A DNA stretch of 64,000 bases from Cognatishimia sp. 1_MG-2023 (lineage in GTDB: Bacteria > Pseudomonadota > Alphaproteobacteria > Rhodobacterales > Rhodobacteraceae). Shown here one piece after another: positions 36,053-45,093 of this stretch. The first letter of the stretch is position 1; the number at the start of each line of letters is the position of its first letter. Made by a program: the position numbers and the translations under genes. The stretch is from the NCBI RefSeq assembly GCF_030548175.1, contig NZ_JAUORX010000005.1:208915-272914 (forward strand), written 5' to 3'. The notes under the pieces were generated by a model. The model was given only the letters and a program-made list of their open reading frames with translations. It ran no database searches and had not been told where the DNA came from.

Positions 36053-37147
36053 ATGCGCAAATTCTTGGCACTTGTTCTTCTCGTAGGGCTGAACCTTTCC
36101 AGCCCAGCGACCGCGCTAGAGACCCAATCCGGCAACATCCAAGTCACGCGCATGTCCTCGGGTTTCAAAACACCTTGGGCGCTAGGGTTCCTTCCAGACG
36201 GTAGTTATCTCGTGACCGAACGGCGGGGCCGTCTGTATCACGTTGAACTGTCCGGAAAGAAAACCGCGATCAAAGGCGTGCCCAAAGTGGCGGCAAACGG
36301 GCAGGGTGGTTTGCTGGATGTTCTTGTCCCGCGTAATTTCCAGCAATCTGGCGAAATCATCATGACCCTCGCCAAGGCACAGCCAAATGGCAGCGGCACC
36401 GCTGTTGCCATCGCAAAACTTGACCTGGCGAAAGCGACACTCACCAATCAACGCATCATATTTGAAATGACGCCCGGTTCCCAAGGCGACCGCCACTTCG
36501 GCAGCCGTATCGTAGAGGCGCGGGATGGCTCTCTTTTCGTCACTATCGGCGAACGTGGAGATCGCCCATCTGCCCAAGACCTATCGCGCCACAATGGTAG
36601 CATCGTAAAAATCACCCGCAGCGGCGCAGCAGCCACAGGCAATCCATTCCTAGACCAAGCCAACGCAGAACCCGAAATCTGGAGCTATGGCCACCGCAAT
36701 CCGCAAGGCATGGCCTTTGATGCAAAGGGGGTGCTTTGGGCTGTCGAACATGGGGCCCGTGGGGGTGATGAAGTGAACCGCATCCGCAAAGGCGCAAACT
36801 ACGGTTGGCCCGTCATCGCTTATGGTCGCCATTACTCAGGGCAAAAAATCGGCGAAGGCACGCAGAAACAGGGAATGGAACAACCTGCGTACTATTGGGA
36901 CCCTTCCATCGCCCCATCCGGCATGATGATCTATACCGGCGACATGTTCCCGGATTGGCGCGGTGATATCTTTGTTGGAAGCCTGAAATTTGATTATATT
37001 TCAAGGCTTTCAGGCGCAAACCTAACAGAAACAGAAGCGCTAAAATCACCAAACACCAAACGTGTCCGCGACATCCGCCAAGCGGCAGATGGCAGCATTT
37101 GGTTCATCTCCGATGACCGCGGTGCGATCTACCGCATGTCACGCTAA
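36053..37147 (+). CDS. Periplasmic PQQ-dependent aldose sugar dehydrogenase (YliI/GSDH type)
   Basis: This soluble beta-propeller dehydrogenase is of the GSDH family and uses pyrroloquinoline quinone to oxidise aldoses in the periplasm. A signal peptide ends after SPATA (about residue 22). The blade that opens the domain is GFKTPWALGFLPDGSYLVTE. Later landmarks are GDRHFGSRIVEARDGSLFVTIGERGD, SYGHRNPQGMAFD and EHGARGGDEVN, which hold the PQQ and calcium residues. Length is 364 residues. AAGGAG lies 7 bases before ATG 36053. It ends one base before the convergent GlxA-type regulator gene. PQQ synthesis genes are not in the window. Confidence 0.92.
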   Translation: MRKFLALVLLVGLNLSSPATALETQSGNIQVTRMSSGFKTPWALGFLPDGSYLVTERRGRLYHVELSGKKTAIKGVPKVAANGQGGLLDVLVPRNFQQSGEIIMTLAKAQPNGSGTAVAIAKLDLAKATLTNQRIIFEMTPGSQGDRHFGSRIVEARDGSLFVTIGERGDRPSAQDLSRHNGSIVKITRSGAAATGNPFLDQANAEPEIWSYGHRNPQGMAFDAKGVLWAVEHGARGGDEVNRIRKGANYGWPVIAYGRHYSGQKIGEGTQKQGMEQPAYYWDPSIAPSGMMIYTGDMFPDWRGDIFVGSLKFDYISRLSGANLTETEALKSPNTKRVRDIRQAADGSIWFISDDRGAIYRMSR

Positions 37148-37148
37148 C

Positions 37149-38144
37149 CTAGGCAGATGGCCCTTGCGTACCACGCTCACGATAGGGAGTGGTTTCGTAA
37201 TGCGAACGATAGCATTTGGAGAAATGGCTGGGCGATGCAAACCCGCAAGCCAGTGCAACGTTGATCACGCTCATATCCGTCTGCATCAAAAGGTTACGCG
37301 CCTTTTGTAACCGCAATTCCATATAGTACCGCTTTGGCGAGCGATCCAAATACCGGCGGAACAACCGTTCTAGCTGGCGTGTCGACATACCGACATTTTC
37401 TGCCAAGGCCGACGGGCTAATCGGCTCTTCGATATTGGCTTCCATCATATGGATCACTTGGCTCAACTTCGGATGCCGCACGCCAATGCGCGTCGGCACA
37501 GACAAGCGCTGCGCGTCCTGATCCGTTCGAATGGATGAATAAATCAACTGATCCGCCACCGCATTGGCCAGTTCAGCCCCATGATCTTGGCCAATGAATT
37601 TCAACATCAAATCAATCGATGCTGTCCCACCGGCGGTCGTGAACCGGTTGTTATCAATTACGAAAACAGAACGAGTCAGCTCAATGTCTTCGAAATCTTC
37701 AATAAAGCCATCTTGGTTTTCCCAGTGAATGGTCGCCCGGCGCCCATCCAATAGGCCCGCTTTGGCCAAAGTGTGGGCAGCTGTACACAATCCACCCACC
37801 AAAACCCCACGTCGCGATTCGCGTCGTAGCCAGTTCAACAGTTTAGGTGTGGTCGCAGATTTCACATTGGTGCCACCACAAACGACCAATACATCATCTC
37901 GAAAGATGTCTTCAAAACCAATATCGACTGAAAAACTGGTCCCGACAGAACATGTCACCGGCTCTCCATCCGCACCCGCAGTCACCCATTGATACAGCTC
38001 TTTGCCAGCCATTCGGTTAGCCAACCGCAGGCTTTCTATGGCTGCCGCAAAGCATAACAGCGTAAATTCATTCATTAAAAAGAATACAAAACGCTTTGGC
38101 TTAGTATCTTTTGCTATCGCAAATGGGTTTATGTCATTTGTCAA
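37149..38144 (-). CDS. GlxA-family AraC-type transcriptional regulator
   Basis: The protein joins an N-terminal DJ-1/PfpI-like sensor domain (about residues 18-190) to a C-terminal AraC DNA-binding domain (about 225-320). The sensor has the nucleophile-elbow-like GGLCTAAHTLAKAG, and the HTH pair includes LAENVGMSTRQLERLFRRYL and VALACGFASPSHFSKCYR. Members of this group control amino-acid, choline/betaine or carnitine catabolism (GbdR, CdhR, ArgR types). No such catabolic genes are adjacent, so the targets must lie elsewhere. Length is 331 residues. It is divergent from the DAHP synthase gene across about 170 bp. Confidence 0.93.
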   Translation of the reverse strand: MTNDINPFAIAKDTKPKRFVFFLMNEFTLLCFAAAIESLRLANRMAGKELYQWVTAGADGEPVTCSVGTSFSVDIGFEDIFRDDVLVVCGGTNVKSATTPKLLNWLRRESRRGVLVGGLCTAAHTLAKAGLLDGRRATIHWENQDGFIEDFEDIELTRSVFVIDNNRFTTAGGTASIDLMLKFIGQDHGAELANAVADQLIYSSIRTDQDAQRLSVPTRIGVRHPKLSQVIHMMEANIEEPISPSALAENVGMSTRQLERLFRRYLDRSPKRYYMELRLQKARNLLMQTDMSVINVALACGFASPSHFSKCYRSHYETTPYRERGTQGPSA

Positions 38145-38229
38145 AGAGGGAACGACTCACTCGTTTAAGGTGAAACAGATGATCCACATGAATAATTTGC
38201 GACCATTCCGTCAAGAACCTTATTTTGCC

Positions 38230-38269
38230 TATGGTCACTTCTGTCAAATTGCATATGGTTCACTTCCGT
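38230..38269. repeat. Imperfect direct repeat upstream of DAHP synthase
   Basis: TATGGTCACTTCTGT and TATGGTTCACTTCCGT are near-identical copies starting 24 bp apart. They lie 48-87 bp upstream of the DAHP synthase start. They could be paired operator half-sites for aromatic amino-acid control or a duplicated promoter element. No family of regulator is recognised. Confidence 0.4.
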
Positions 38270-38316
38270 AGAGTGCACGACGCATTCTCGTACCAATGTT
38301 AACCGGAGTAAAGACA

Positions 38317-39687
38317 ATGGCAGAATGGCAAAAATCTGACTGGCGCAACAAGCCCAGGGTTCAGATGCCTGACTATACGGATGCAAACGCGCTTGAGGCT
38401 GTCGAAGCCAAGCTCGCAAGCTATCCGCCCTTGGTCTTTGCTGGCGAAGCGCGCAGCTTGAAAACAAAACTCGGAGCTGCGTCTCGCGGCGAGGCCTTTT
38501 TGCTGCAAGGCGGCGACTGCGCGGAATCCTTTTCGCAATTCAGTGCTGATGGTATCCGCGACACCTTTAAGGTGATGTTGCAGATGGCGATGGTTCTGAC
38601 GTTCGGCGCCAAAGTGCCCGTGGTCAAAGTTGGCCGTATGGCTGGCCAATTCGCGAAACCACGGTCCGCACCGACGGAAACCGTAGATGGCGTAGAGCTG
38701 CCAAGCTACCGTGGCGACATCATCAACGAGCTTGATTTCAATTCTGGCGCACGGATCCCTGATCCAAGCAAAATGCTGCAAGCCTACACACAGGCCGCAG
38801 CAACGCTGAACCTTCTACGAGCCTTTAGCACCGGGGGCTATGCTGACGTGCATCAGGTCCACGCATGGACTCTGGGCTTCACCGAGGGTGAAAAAGCCGC
38901 GAAATACCGCGAAATGGCCAATAGCATCAGTGATGCGTTGGACTTCATGTCAGCGGCAGGTGTGAACAGCAACCTGTCACACGCGCTGCACACCGTTGAT
39001 TTCTACACCAGTCACGAAAGCCTTCTGCTGGAATATGAAGAGGCGCTCACACGTCTTGATTCAACATCTGGCAAATGGTTGGCTGGTTCTGGCCACATGC
39101 TTTGGATTGGCGACCGTACCCGTCAACCAGACGGCGCGCATGTCGAATTCCTGCGTGGCGTTCAAAACCCGATCGGTTTGAAATGTGGTCCAACAACCAC
39201 TGCCGAAGACCTGAAGGTTCTGATGCAAAAGCTGAACCCAGAAAACGAAGACGGCCGTCTAACACTGATTGCACGCTTTGGTGCGGGCACGGTGGGTGAC
39301 CACCTGCCTCGCTTGATCAAAGCCGTGAAAGAAGAAGGCGCAAACGTTCTTTGGACCTGTGACGCGATGCACGGCAACACAATCAAATCGGCAACCGGTT
39401 ACAAAACCCGCCCATTCGAAAGTGTTCTGCGCGAAGTTCAGGAATTCTTTGCAGTGCACAAAGCCGAGGGCACAATCCCTGGCGGCGTTCATTTCGAGAT
39501 GACCGGCCAAGATGTGACCGAATGCACCGGCGGTGTTCGCGACGTAAAGGACGAAGACTTGTCCGATCGTTACCACACCGCTTGCGATCCTCGCCTAAAC
39601 GCGAGCCAATCGCTAGAACTGGCCTTCCTCGTAGCCGAGGAACTGTCAGCCTTGCGCAACTCGGCACCAGAAGCTCAGGCCGTTTAA
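38317..39687 (+). CDS. Class II 3-deoxy-7-phosphoheptulonate (DAHP) synthase
   Basis: The enzyme condenses phosphoenolpyruvate and erythrose-4-phosphate, the first step of the shikimate pathway. It is the class II (plant-like) type. Landmarks are [12 protein letters not shown] near the N-terminus, [25 protein letters not shown], the LDSTSGKW and [11 protein letters not shown] segments, KCGPTTT, and the metal-site region [15 protein letters not shown] start at ATG 38317 ([12 protein letters not shown]) with GGAG 9 bases upstream. An ATG at 38296 would add seven residues. Length is 456 residues. It ends in a strong terminator shared with the convergent PAS gene. Confidence 0.96.
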   Translation: MAEWQKSDWRNKPRVQMPDYTDANALEAVEAKLASYPPLVFAGEARSLKTKLGAASRGEAFLLQGGDCAESFSQFSADGIRDTFKVMLQMAMVLTFGAKVPVVKVGRMAGQFAKPRSAPTETVDGVELPSYRGDIINELDFNSGARIPDPSKMLQAYTQAAATLNLLRAFSTGGYADVHQVHAWTLGFTEGEKAAKYREMANSISDALDFMSAAGVNSNLSHALHTVDFYTSHESLLLEYEEALTRLDSTSGKWLAGSGHMLWIGDRTRQPDGAHVEFLRGVQNPIGLKCGPTTTAEDLKVLMQKLNPENEDGRLTLIARFGAGTVGDHLPRLIKAVKEEGANVLWTCDAMHGNTIKSATGYKTRPFESVLREVQEFFAVHKAEGTIPGGVHFEMTGQDVTECTGGVRDVKDEDLSDRYHTACDPRLNASQSLELAFLVAEELSALRNSAPEAQAV

Positions 39688-39708
39688 GAGCTGACTATTT
39701 AGTAAACC

Positions 39709-39737
39709 AAGGGCGCTCCAATTTGGGGCGCCCTTTT
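39709..39737. terminator. Bidirectional terminator after DAHP synthase
   Basis: AAGGGCGCTCCA and TGGGGCGCCCTT pair with one wobble, and the rightward side continues in TTTTT. The left flank AACCAA makes leftward use weaker. Confidence 0.85.
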
Positions 39738-39752
39738 TCGTGGGCCGTTTGA

Positions 39753-40412
39753 TCAGTCGTTCTGTACCAAAGTTAATCGGGGTGCCGCGGTCTCTGTTTC
39801 CCGACCCTGCTTGATCGAAGAAACCGCCGGATTTCCTGCCACAACGGTCAAACCCTGTGATTGTACGTTTGGGCTGCTGAATTGTCCGAAGTGTACGATT
39901 GGTTTCACAACAGACCCCAATGGCATTAACGTTTGCGCCCCGGACCTCGGCAGCACATCGTATTGCAAACATCCCAAAACGCGGGTGGTTTTTCCCTCGT
40001 GATCTTGCAGCGGCAACAAAATCATCTGCGCCTGAACCGTCGAAGATCGCGCTTTGTCCCAAGTCATATTGATCGTCGCTTTGGCAGGCATTTCAAAGAC
40101 ATCTTCTAATATGTCCCCAAACAAAGCCCTGCGGCGTGGGGCAATCAAGCAGGTCGCAGGCATCCCGCGCACGTCCAAGCCAAGCACATCAGAAACCTTT
40201 GATCCTGCAATACGCAACCGGGCAACGCGTGGTGCAACGCATTCTAAAATAAAGGAATATGGCAAAGCGTTCTGAATACCACGCGGATCAATCTTGCTCC
40301 GCTCTGGTATGTCGTTATCGCCGCGCAATCCGTGCCAATAGGCCTCAACCTCTTTGATCGCCGCAAATCGCGATGCGCTCATTCCCTTTCGGCCACGGCT
40401 TAATCGTATCAT
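39753..40412 (-). CDS. PAS_5-domain protein
   Basis: The protein carries a single PAS fold of the PAS_5 type common in alphaproteobacteria. Landmarks are EVEAYWHGLRGDNDIPERS, DPRGIQNALPYSFILE, and ARLRIAGSKVSDVLGLDVRGM. There is no output domain. The last 60 residues are probably disordered. I use ATG 40412 (MIRLSRGRKGMSASRF), giving 219 residues. A GTG at 40421 with GAGAG upstream is a fair alternative, and an open frame continues to 40487. Role is unknown; such proteins may tune motility or cell-cycle kinases by protein contact. It is convergent with the DAHP synthase gene. Confidence 0.82.
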   Translation of the reverse strand: MIRLSRGRKGMSASRFAAIKEVEAYWHGLRGDNDIPERSKIDPRGIQNALPYSFILECVAPRVARLRIAGSKVSDVLGLDVRGMPATCLIAPRRRALFGDILEDVFEMPAKATINMTWDKARSSTVQAQMILLPLQDHEGKTTRVLGCLQYDVLPRSGAQTLMPLGSVVKPIVHFGQFSSPNVQSQGLTVVAGNPAVSSIKQGRETETAAPRLTLVQND

Positions 40413-40642
40413 GTCTTTCACCCAAATTCTCTCAGTCACCCAAAGTCGCGATCTGCATTTCGTCGGTGCGATTGCCAGCGCTGCCAAAAAGTTACCACTC
40501 CCTTAATATGCCCGATTTGAACGAAACTTTGTGAAATTCTGAAAGGGTTGGTTAATGTTCTACGGTTTCCCTAATTGCACCATTGCCCTAAACGGTTGGT
40601 TCGCTTTAGGTGATAAGATATTAAAAATGAGGAGAGCGGTTC

Positions 40643-41533
40643 ATGTTGCAATCTATGACAGGCTTTGCATCGGCCAAAGGAGAAGCCGAGGGCTATAGCT
40701 GGGCCTGGGAGCTGCGCAGTGTGAACTCCAAGGGACTGGATTTACGCCTGCGGGTGCCAGACTGGATTGAAGGACTAGAACCACAACTTCGCGCCGCATT
40801 GTCCAAAGCGCTAGGGCGCGGTTCAGTATCTCTTGGCCTGCGCATTTCGCGAACCGAAGAAACCGCATCTTTGGCGCTAAACACGGTCACGCTCGACACC
40901 GTGCTAAACGCCCTAAGCGAAGTCGAATCCCAAGCCATGGATCGTGGTCTATCACTGTCACCTGCCAATCCTGCTGAAATCCTAGCGTTGCGCGGCGTAC
41001 TAGACACAGCCAGCAGCGAGGGCGACATGGACGCCTTGCGTAAAAAACTGATGTCCGAAGTGCCGGATTTGCTGAAAGCCTTTACCGAAATGCGCCAAAC
41101 CGAAGGCGCAGCATTAATGTCAGTGATGCAAAATCAACTGACTGAAATTGAAACACTAACGGCACAATCCGCAGAAATTGCGGAACAACGCAAAGCGGAA
41201 ATGGCGCAAAACCTGCGCGATAACCTTGCGCGCGTATTGGAAAACTCCGAAGGGGCCGATCCAGCCCGCGTCGCACAAGAGCTAGCGATGATCGCTGTAA
41301 AAACCGACGTCACCGAAGAGCTAGATCGCCTAAAGGCCCATGTCGCAGCCGCGCGCGACCTCCTAGCTAAAGGCAGCCCAGTGGGGCGCAAACTTGATTT
41401 CTTGATGCAAGAATTCAACCGCGAGGCCAACACGCTATGCTCCAAAGCGCAAAGTGTGGATTTGACCCGCGTCGGCCTAGACCTTAAAGCCGTGATTGAT
41501 CAAATGCGCGAACAAGTTCAGAACGTGGAATAA
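40643..41533 (+). CDS. YicC-family endoribonuclease
   Basis: YicC proteins are stress-linked endoribonucleases, a role described for the E. coli protein. The N-terminal YicC domain begins LQSMTGFASAKGE and includes ELRSVNSKGLDLRLRVP. The C-terminal DUF1732 domain ends with GRKLDFLMQEFNREANTLCSKA. Length is 296 residues. GAGGAGAG precedes the ATG. It is followed after 3 bp by gmk, the usual order in many bacteria. Confidence 0.94.
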   Translation: MLQSMTGFASAKGEAEGYSWAWELRSVNSKGLDLRLRVPDWIEGLEPQLRAALSKALGRGSVSLGLRISRTEETASLALNTVTLDTVLNALSEVESQAMDRGLSLSPANPAEILALRGVLDTASSEGDMDALRKKLMSEVPDLLKAFTEMRQTEGAALMSVMQNQLTEIETLTAQSAEIAEQRKAEMAQNLRDNLARVLENSEGADPARVAQELAMIAVKTDVTEELDRLKAHVAAARDLLAKGSPVGRKLDFLMQEFNREANTLCSKAQSVDLTRVGLDLKAVIDQMREQVQNVE

Positions 41534-41536
41534 ATC

Positions 41537-42178
41537 ATGCAAAACCGTCGTGGTCTTCTAATCATCCTTTCGTCTCCATCCGGTGCCGGAAAATCGACGC
41601 TTTCCAAACGCTTGCGCAATTGGGATCCGTCGATTGAATTCTCTGTATCCGCCACCACACGCAACCCGCGCCCGGGCGAGGTGGACGGCGAAGATTACCA
41701 TTTCATGACCCAAGAAGACTTTCGCCGCGATGTCGCAAGCGAAGGCATGCTAGAGCACGCCCACGTTTTCGGGAACTTCTACGGCTCACCACGTGGCCCC
41801 GTTCAAAAGGCCATTGATGGCGGTCGCGACGTGTTGTTTGACATTGATTGGCAGGGTGCCCAGCAAATCCGCAACTCGGCCCTTGGCCAACACACGCTCT
41901 CCATCTTTATCCTACCGCCCAGCATCAAAGAATTGCGTCGCCGGTTAGAAACTCGCAACCAAGACAGCGCCGATACCATCGGCAAACGCATGCAGAAAAG
42001 TTGGGACGAGATCAGCCATTGGGGCAGTTACGATCATGTCTTGATCAACGATGACCTCGACCAAACTGAACAAGACCTCAAAGACATCGTAACCGCCACG
42101 CGCCTGCGCCGTATTCAACAGCCGCATTTGGTAGACCACGTGCGCAGTCTGCAGCAAGAGTTCGAGGACGGACAATGA
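41537..42178 (+). CDS. gmk: Guanylate kinase
   Basis: Gmk phosphorylates GMP to GDP. The P-loop [10 protein letters not shown] is at residues 9-18. The GMP-binding segments are [20 protein letters not shown] and [13 protein letters not shown], with [11 protein letters not shown] after them. Length is 213 residues. The last 4 bp overlap the start of the carbonic anhydrase gene. Confidence 0.97.
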   Translation: MQNRRGLLIILSSPSGAGKSTLSKRLRNWDPSIEFSVSATTRNPRPGEVDGEDYHFMTQEDFRRDVASEGMLEHAHVFGNFYGSPRGPVQKAIDGGRDVLFDIDWQGAQQIRNSALGQHTLSIFILPPSIKELRRRLETRNQDSADTIGKRMQKSWDEISHWGSYDHVLINDDLDQTEQDLKDIVTATRLRRIQQPHLVDHVRSLQQEFEDGQ

Positions 42179-42699
42179 CGCTATACGCCCTAGATGGAAT
42201 TGCCCCAGACATCGCCCAAGACAGTTGGATTGCACCAGATGCAAATCTGATTGGAAAGATTGTGGTGGAAGAGGGCGCTTCGGTCTGGTTTGGTTGCACC
42301 TTGCGCGGCGACAACGAAGAAATTCGCATTGGAACAGGCTCTAACGTGCAGGAAAACTGTGTTCTGCACACAGACATGGGCTATCCGTTGGTCATCGGGG
42401 CCGGTTGCACAATTGGTCACAAAGCCATGCTACACGGCTGCACAATTGGCGAGAATTCTCTGATCGGTATGGGTGCCACCGTTTTGAATGGTGCCAAAAT
42501 TGGTAAGAATTGCCTCATCGGTGCCAATGCGCTGATCACAGAGGGCAAAGAAATCCCAGATGGCTCTTTGGTCATGGGCGCGCCCGGTAAAGTGGTTCGT
42601 CAATTAGACGAAGCCGCAATCGAAGGCCTTCGAAAAAGCGCCATCAATTATCAAAAGAACATGCGCAGATTTAGGGCAGGGCTTGTTTCAGTTTTATGA
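42175..42699 (+). CDS. Gamma-class carbonic anhydrase-like hexapeptide protein
   Basis: This left-handed beta-helix protein of 174 residues is of the gamma carbonic anhydrase/YrdA/PaaY group. The three probable metal ligands are His65 (CVLHTD), His82 (IGHK) and His87 (MLHGC). Hexapeptide repeats continue through [25 protein letters not shown]. The start overlaps gmk by 4 bp and the unit ends in a clear terminator at 42708-42736. Catalytic activity is not certain, because many YrdA-like proteins are weak or inactive. Confidence 0.92.
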   Translation: MTLYALDGIAPDIAQDSWIAPDANLIGKIVVEEGASVWFGCTLRGDNEEIRIGTGSNVQENCVLHTDMGYPLVIGAGCTIGHKAMLHGCTIGENSLIGMGATVLNGAKIGKNCLIGANALITEGKEIPDGSLVMGAPGKVVRQLDEAAIEGLRKSAINYQKNMRRFRAGLVSVL

Positions 42700-42707
42700 A
42701 GTTCACT

Positions 42708-42736
42708 GCGCACCCCAAAGGTGCGCTTTACTTTTT
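42708..42736 (+). terminator. Intrinsic terminator of the yicC-gmk operon
   Basis: GCGCACC and GGTGCGC form a 7-bp stem with a 5-nt loop, followed by TTTACTTTTT. It separates the carbonic anhydrase gene from phoR. Confidence 0.85.
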
Positions 42737-42789
42737 CGACATCTTAAACAAGTCTGCGCCTAACGTGACAATGCACAAAAGGCACGCAA

Positions 42790-43818
42790 ATGATTTCCTC
42801 GATTTTAAATGCAATTCCGTTGCCCGCGGTTTTCATTGATGCCAATCTCCGCATCCAAGGTGCAAATCCACAGGCCATTGCCTTGCAACCCATCGCAGCC
42901 GAACGTCGCACCTTTATTCTGGTCTTTCGACAGCCCGGTCTAAACGCAGCTATCGAAAAATGTCTAAAAACCAAGGAAACGCAGCGTGCATTTTACAGTC
43001 ACGCAGATGGCGGCCATGAAACTAAATTTCAGGTAAGTTGTTCTTTTGTAAAAATGGGCGACACCATTGGCGTGATGGCCTGCTTTCAAGACATCACCCA
43101 ACTGGAACAGGCCGGCGAAATCCGGCGTGAATTTGTTGCAAACGTCAGCCACGAGCTAAAAACCCCTTTAACCGCATTGCTTGGTTTCATCGAAACCCTA
43201 CGCGGCCCAGCAAAGAATGACGCCAGCGCACGAGAACGCTTTCTGGGTATCATGGCATCCGAGGCCAATCGCATGAACCGCCTTGTTGGTGACCTATTGT
43301 CACTAAGCCGGGTTGAAGAAGACGCGCGCATGCGTCCAAAGGAAACGATTGATCTGCGGGACATACTATCAACCGTGCGTCGGAACCTAGGCGAGGTGAT
43401 CAAAGATCGCGGCGCCACGCTGGACTTTCAATTGCCAGACCAGCCAATGACCGTACCCGCCGACCGCGATCAATTGTTGCAAGTCTTTACAAACCTCGTG
43501 GAAAACGCCCTGAAGTATGGCGACCGGGACGGCATGGTGACGGTTTCAATGCAAAACGTAGAACGTGACCCCAAGCTTCGTAAACCGACAGTCGTCGTCG
43601 CAATTCAGGATACCGGGCCGGGTATAGCGCCCGAACATATCCCACGTCTAACAGAACGGTTTTACCGCATCGACTCACACAGATCGCGTGAGATGGGGGG
43701 CACTGGTTTAGGGCTTGCCATTGTAAAACACATCGTGGCCCGCCATCGTGGCCGAATGAAAATCCAAAGCGATCTTGGAGTTGGTAGCAGATTTTCGGTT
43801 ATTTTACCTAAAACCTAA
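42790..43818 (+). CDS. phoR: Phosphate regulon sensor kinase PhoR (no membrane segment)
   Basis: The histidine kinase pairs with PhoB at 49.5 kb. A PAS domain fills about residues 5-105 (SILNAIPLPAVFIDANL to CFQDITQLEQ). HisKA follows, with His121 in NVSHELKTPLTALLGF. The HATPase domain has the N-box FTNLVENALKYG, QDTGPGIAPEHI and GTGLGLAIVKHI. Unlike E. coli PhoR, I see no N-terminal hydrophobic helix, so this 342-residue form is probably cytoplasmic or tethered through partners such as PhoU. The position directly before pstS supports the PhoR assignment. No clear Pho box lies before it, but a triple one lies between it and pstS. Confidence 0.92.
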   Translation: MISSILNAIPLPAVFIDANLRIQGANPQAIALQPIAAERRTFILVFRQPGLNAAIEKCLKTKETQRAFYSHADGGHETKFQVSCSFVKMGDTIGVMACFQDITQLEQAGEIRREFVANVSHELKTPLTALLGFIETLRGPAKNDASARERFLGIMASEANRMNRLVGDLLSLSRVEEDARMRPKETIDLRDILSTVRRNLGEVIKDRGATLDFQLPDQPMTVPADRDQLLQVFTNLVENALKYGDRDGMVTVSMQNVERDPKLRKPTVVVAIQDTGPGIAPEHIPRLTERFYRIDSHRSREMGGTGLGLAIVKHIVARHRGRMKIQSDLGVGSRFSVILPKT

Positions 43819-43841
43819 GAAAATTGCCTTCTGATGCCTTG

Positions 43842-43869
43842 TGTCATGAAACTGTTACGTTCGTGTCAC
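43842..43869 (+). promoter_or_regulatory. Triple Pho box upstream of pstS
   Basis: TGTCAT (43842), TGTTAC (43853) and TGTCAC (43864) form three half-sites at an exact 11-bp period. This matches the known Pho box of TGTCAT-type repeats with 11-bp spacing, bound by PhoB dimers. It ends 78 bp before the pstS start. Confidence 0.8.
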
Positions 43870-43947
43870 AAAAGCTTAGTGCGAACACCGTAGTTCCGGC
43901 AACGAGGCCGCAACAAACTGCGGCACGAACACTCAGGAGTTATTCTA

Positions 43948-45000
43948 ATGTCTGTAAAACTGACTGCTTCCGCACTGGCGATCGCTGCCGTTGCTGCCAC
44001 CTCTGCTGCTGCACGCGACCAAGTGCAAGTTGCCGGTTCTTCCACTGTTCTGCCTTACGCTTCGATCGTTGCTGAAGCTTTCGGCGAAAACTTCGATTTC
44101 CCAACACCAGTTGTTGAATCAGGCGGTTCTTCTGCTGGCCTAAAGCGCTTCTGCGAAGGCGTTGGTGAAAACACAATCGACATCGCAAACGCATCCCGCG
44201 CGATCAAAGACAAAGAGATCAAAGCTTGTGCCGAAAACGGCGTGACTGACATCATCGAAGTTCGCATCGGTTATGATGGCATCGTTTTTGCATCCGACAT
44301 CAACGGCAACGGTTTTGAATTCACACCAGTTGATTGGTTCAACGCTTTGTCTGACAAAGTGCTGGTGGACGGCAAATTGGTAGCCAACCCAAACAAAACT
44401 TGGGCTGACGTAAACGCAGCATTCCCAGCACAGCCTTTGGCAGCCTATATCCCTGGCACAAAGCACGGCACACGCGAAGTCTTCGAAGACAAAGTGATCT
44501 TGGCCGGCTGCGAAGAAACTGGCGCATTTGACGTGCTTCTCGCAGGCGCCGAAGGCGACACAGACAAAGCCAAGCACAAAGCGGCTGAAAAAGCATGTAT
44601 CGCTCTGCGCACAGACGGCGTGTCAGTCGACATCGACGGTGACTACACAGAAACTCTGGCATCCATCGAATCCAACAAAGACGGCATCGGCGTCTTCGGT
44701 CTGGCATTCTTCGAGAACAACACCGACAAGCTGCAAGTTGCAACAATGTCCGGCATCGTTCCAACAACAGAGTCCATCGCAACTGGCGAATACCCTGTGT
44801 CCCGTCCGCTGTTCTTCTACGTGAAAAAAGCACACATCGGCGTCATCCCAGGTCTGAAAGAATATGCTGAGTTCTTCGTCGCTGACGAAATCGCAGGTTC
44901 TGACGGCCCATTGGCAGAATACGGTCTGGTTGCAGATCCAGAGCTGGTGAAAACTCAAGAAGCGGTTTCCGACGAAATCGTCTTGGGCGCAAACATGTAA
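43948..45000 (+). CDS. pstS: Periplasmic phosphate-binding protein PstS
   Basis: PstS captures phosphate for the high-affinity PstSCAB transporter. A signal peptide ends after TSAAA (about residue 22). The mature protein begins RDQVQVAGSSTVLPY, whose GSSTV loop binds phosphate, and ESGGSSAGLKRFCEG follows. GTKHGTREVFEDKV is another ligand loop. The length of 350 residues fits. CAGGAG lies 9 bases before the ATG. A Pho box lies upstream and a strong terminator directly downstream, so pstS should be made in excess over the permeases. Confidence 0.96.
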   Translation: MSVKLTASALAIAAVAATSAAARDQVQVAGSSTVLPYASIVAEAFGENFDFPTPVVESGGSSAGLKRFCEGVGENTIDIANASRAIKDKEIKACAENGVTDIIEVRIGYDGIVFASDINGNGFEFTPVDWFNALSDKVLVDGKLVANPNKTWADVNAAFPAQPLAAYIPGTKHGTREVFEDKVILAGCEETGAFDVLLAGAEGDTDKAKHKAAEKACIALRTDGVSVDIDGDYTETLASIESNKDGIGVFGLAFFENNTDKLQVATMSGIVPTTESIATGEYPVSRPLFFYVKKAHIGVIPGLKEYAEFFVADEIAGSDGPLAEYGLVADPELVKTQEAVSDEIVLGANM

Positions 45001-45016
45001 GCTTCGGCTTATTTCA

Positions 45017-45056
45017 GAGGGATGGCGGCTTGCGCCGTCCCTCATTTTTTGTTTTT
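45017..45056 (+). terminator. Intrinsic terminator/attenuator between pstS and pstC
   Basis: GAGGGATGGC and GCCGTCCCTC form a 10-bp stem with one wobble and a 7-nt loop. ATTTTTTGTTTTT follows. Because pstC continues in the same direction 38 bp later, partial read-through would give a stepped pstS-to-pstCAB expression ratio. Confidence 0.9.
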
Positions 45057-45093
45057 GGACGACCCGAATAATTCCAAAACTTATGGAGCCCCC

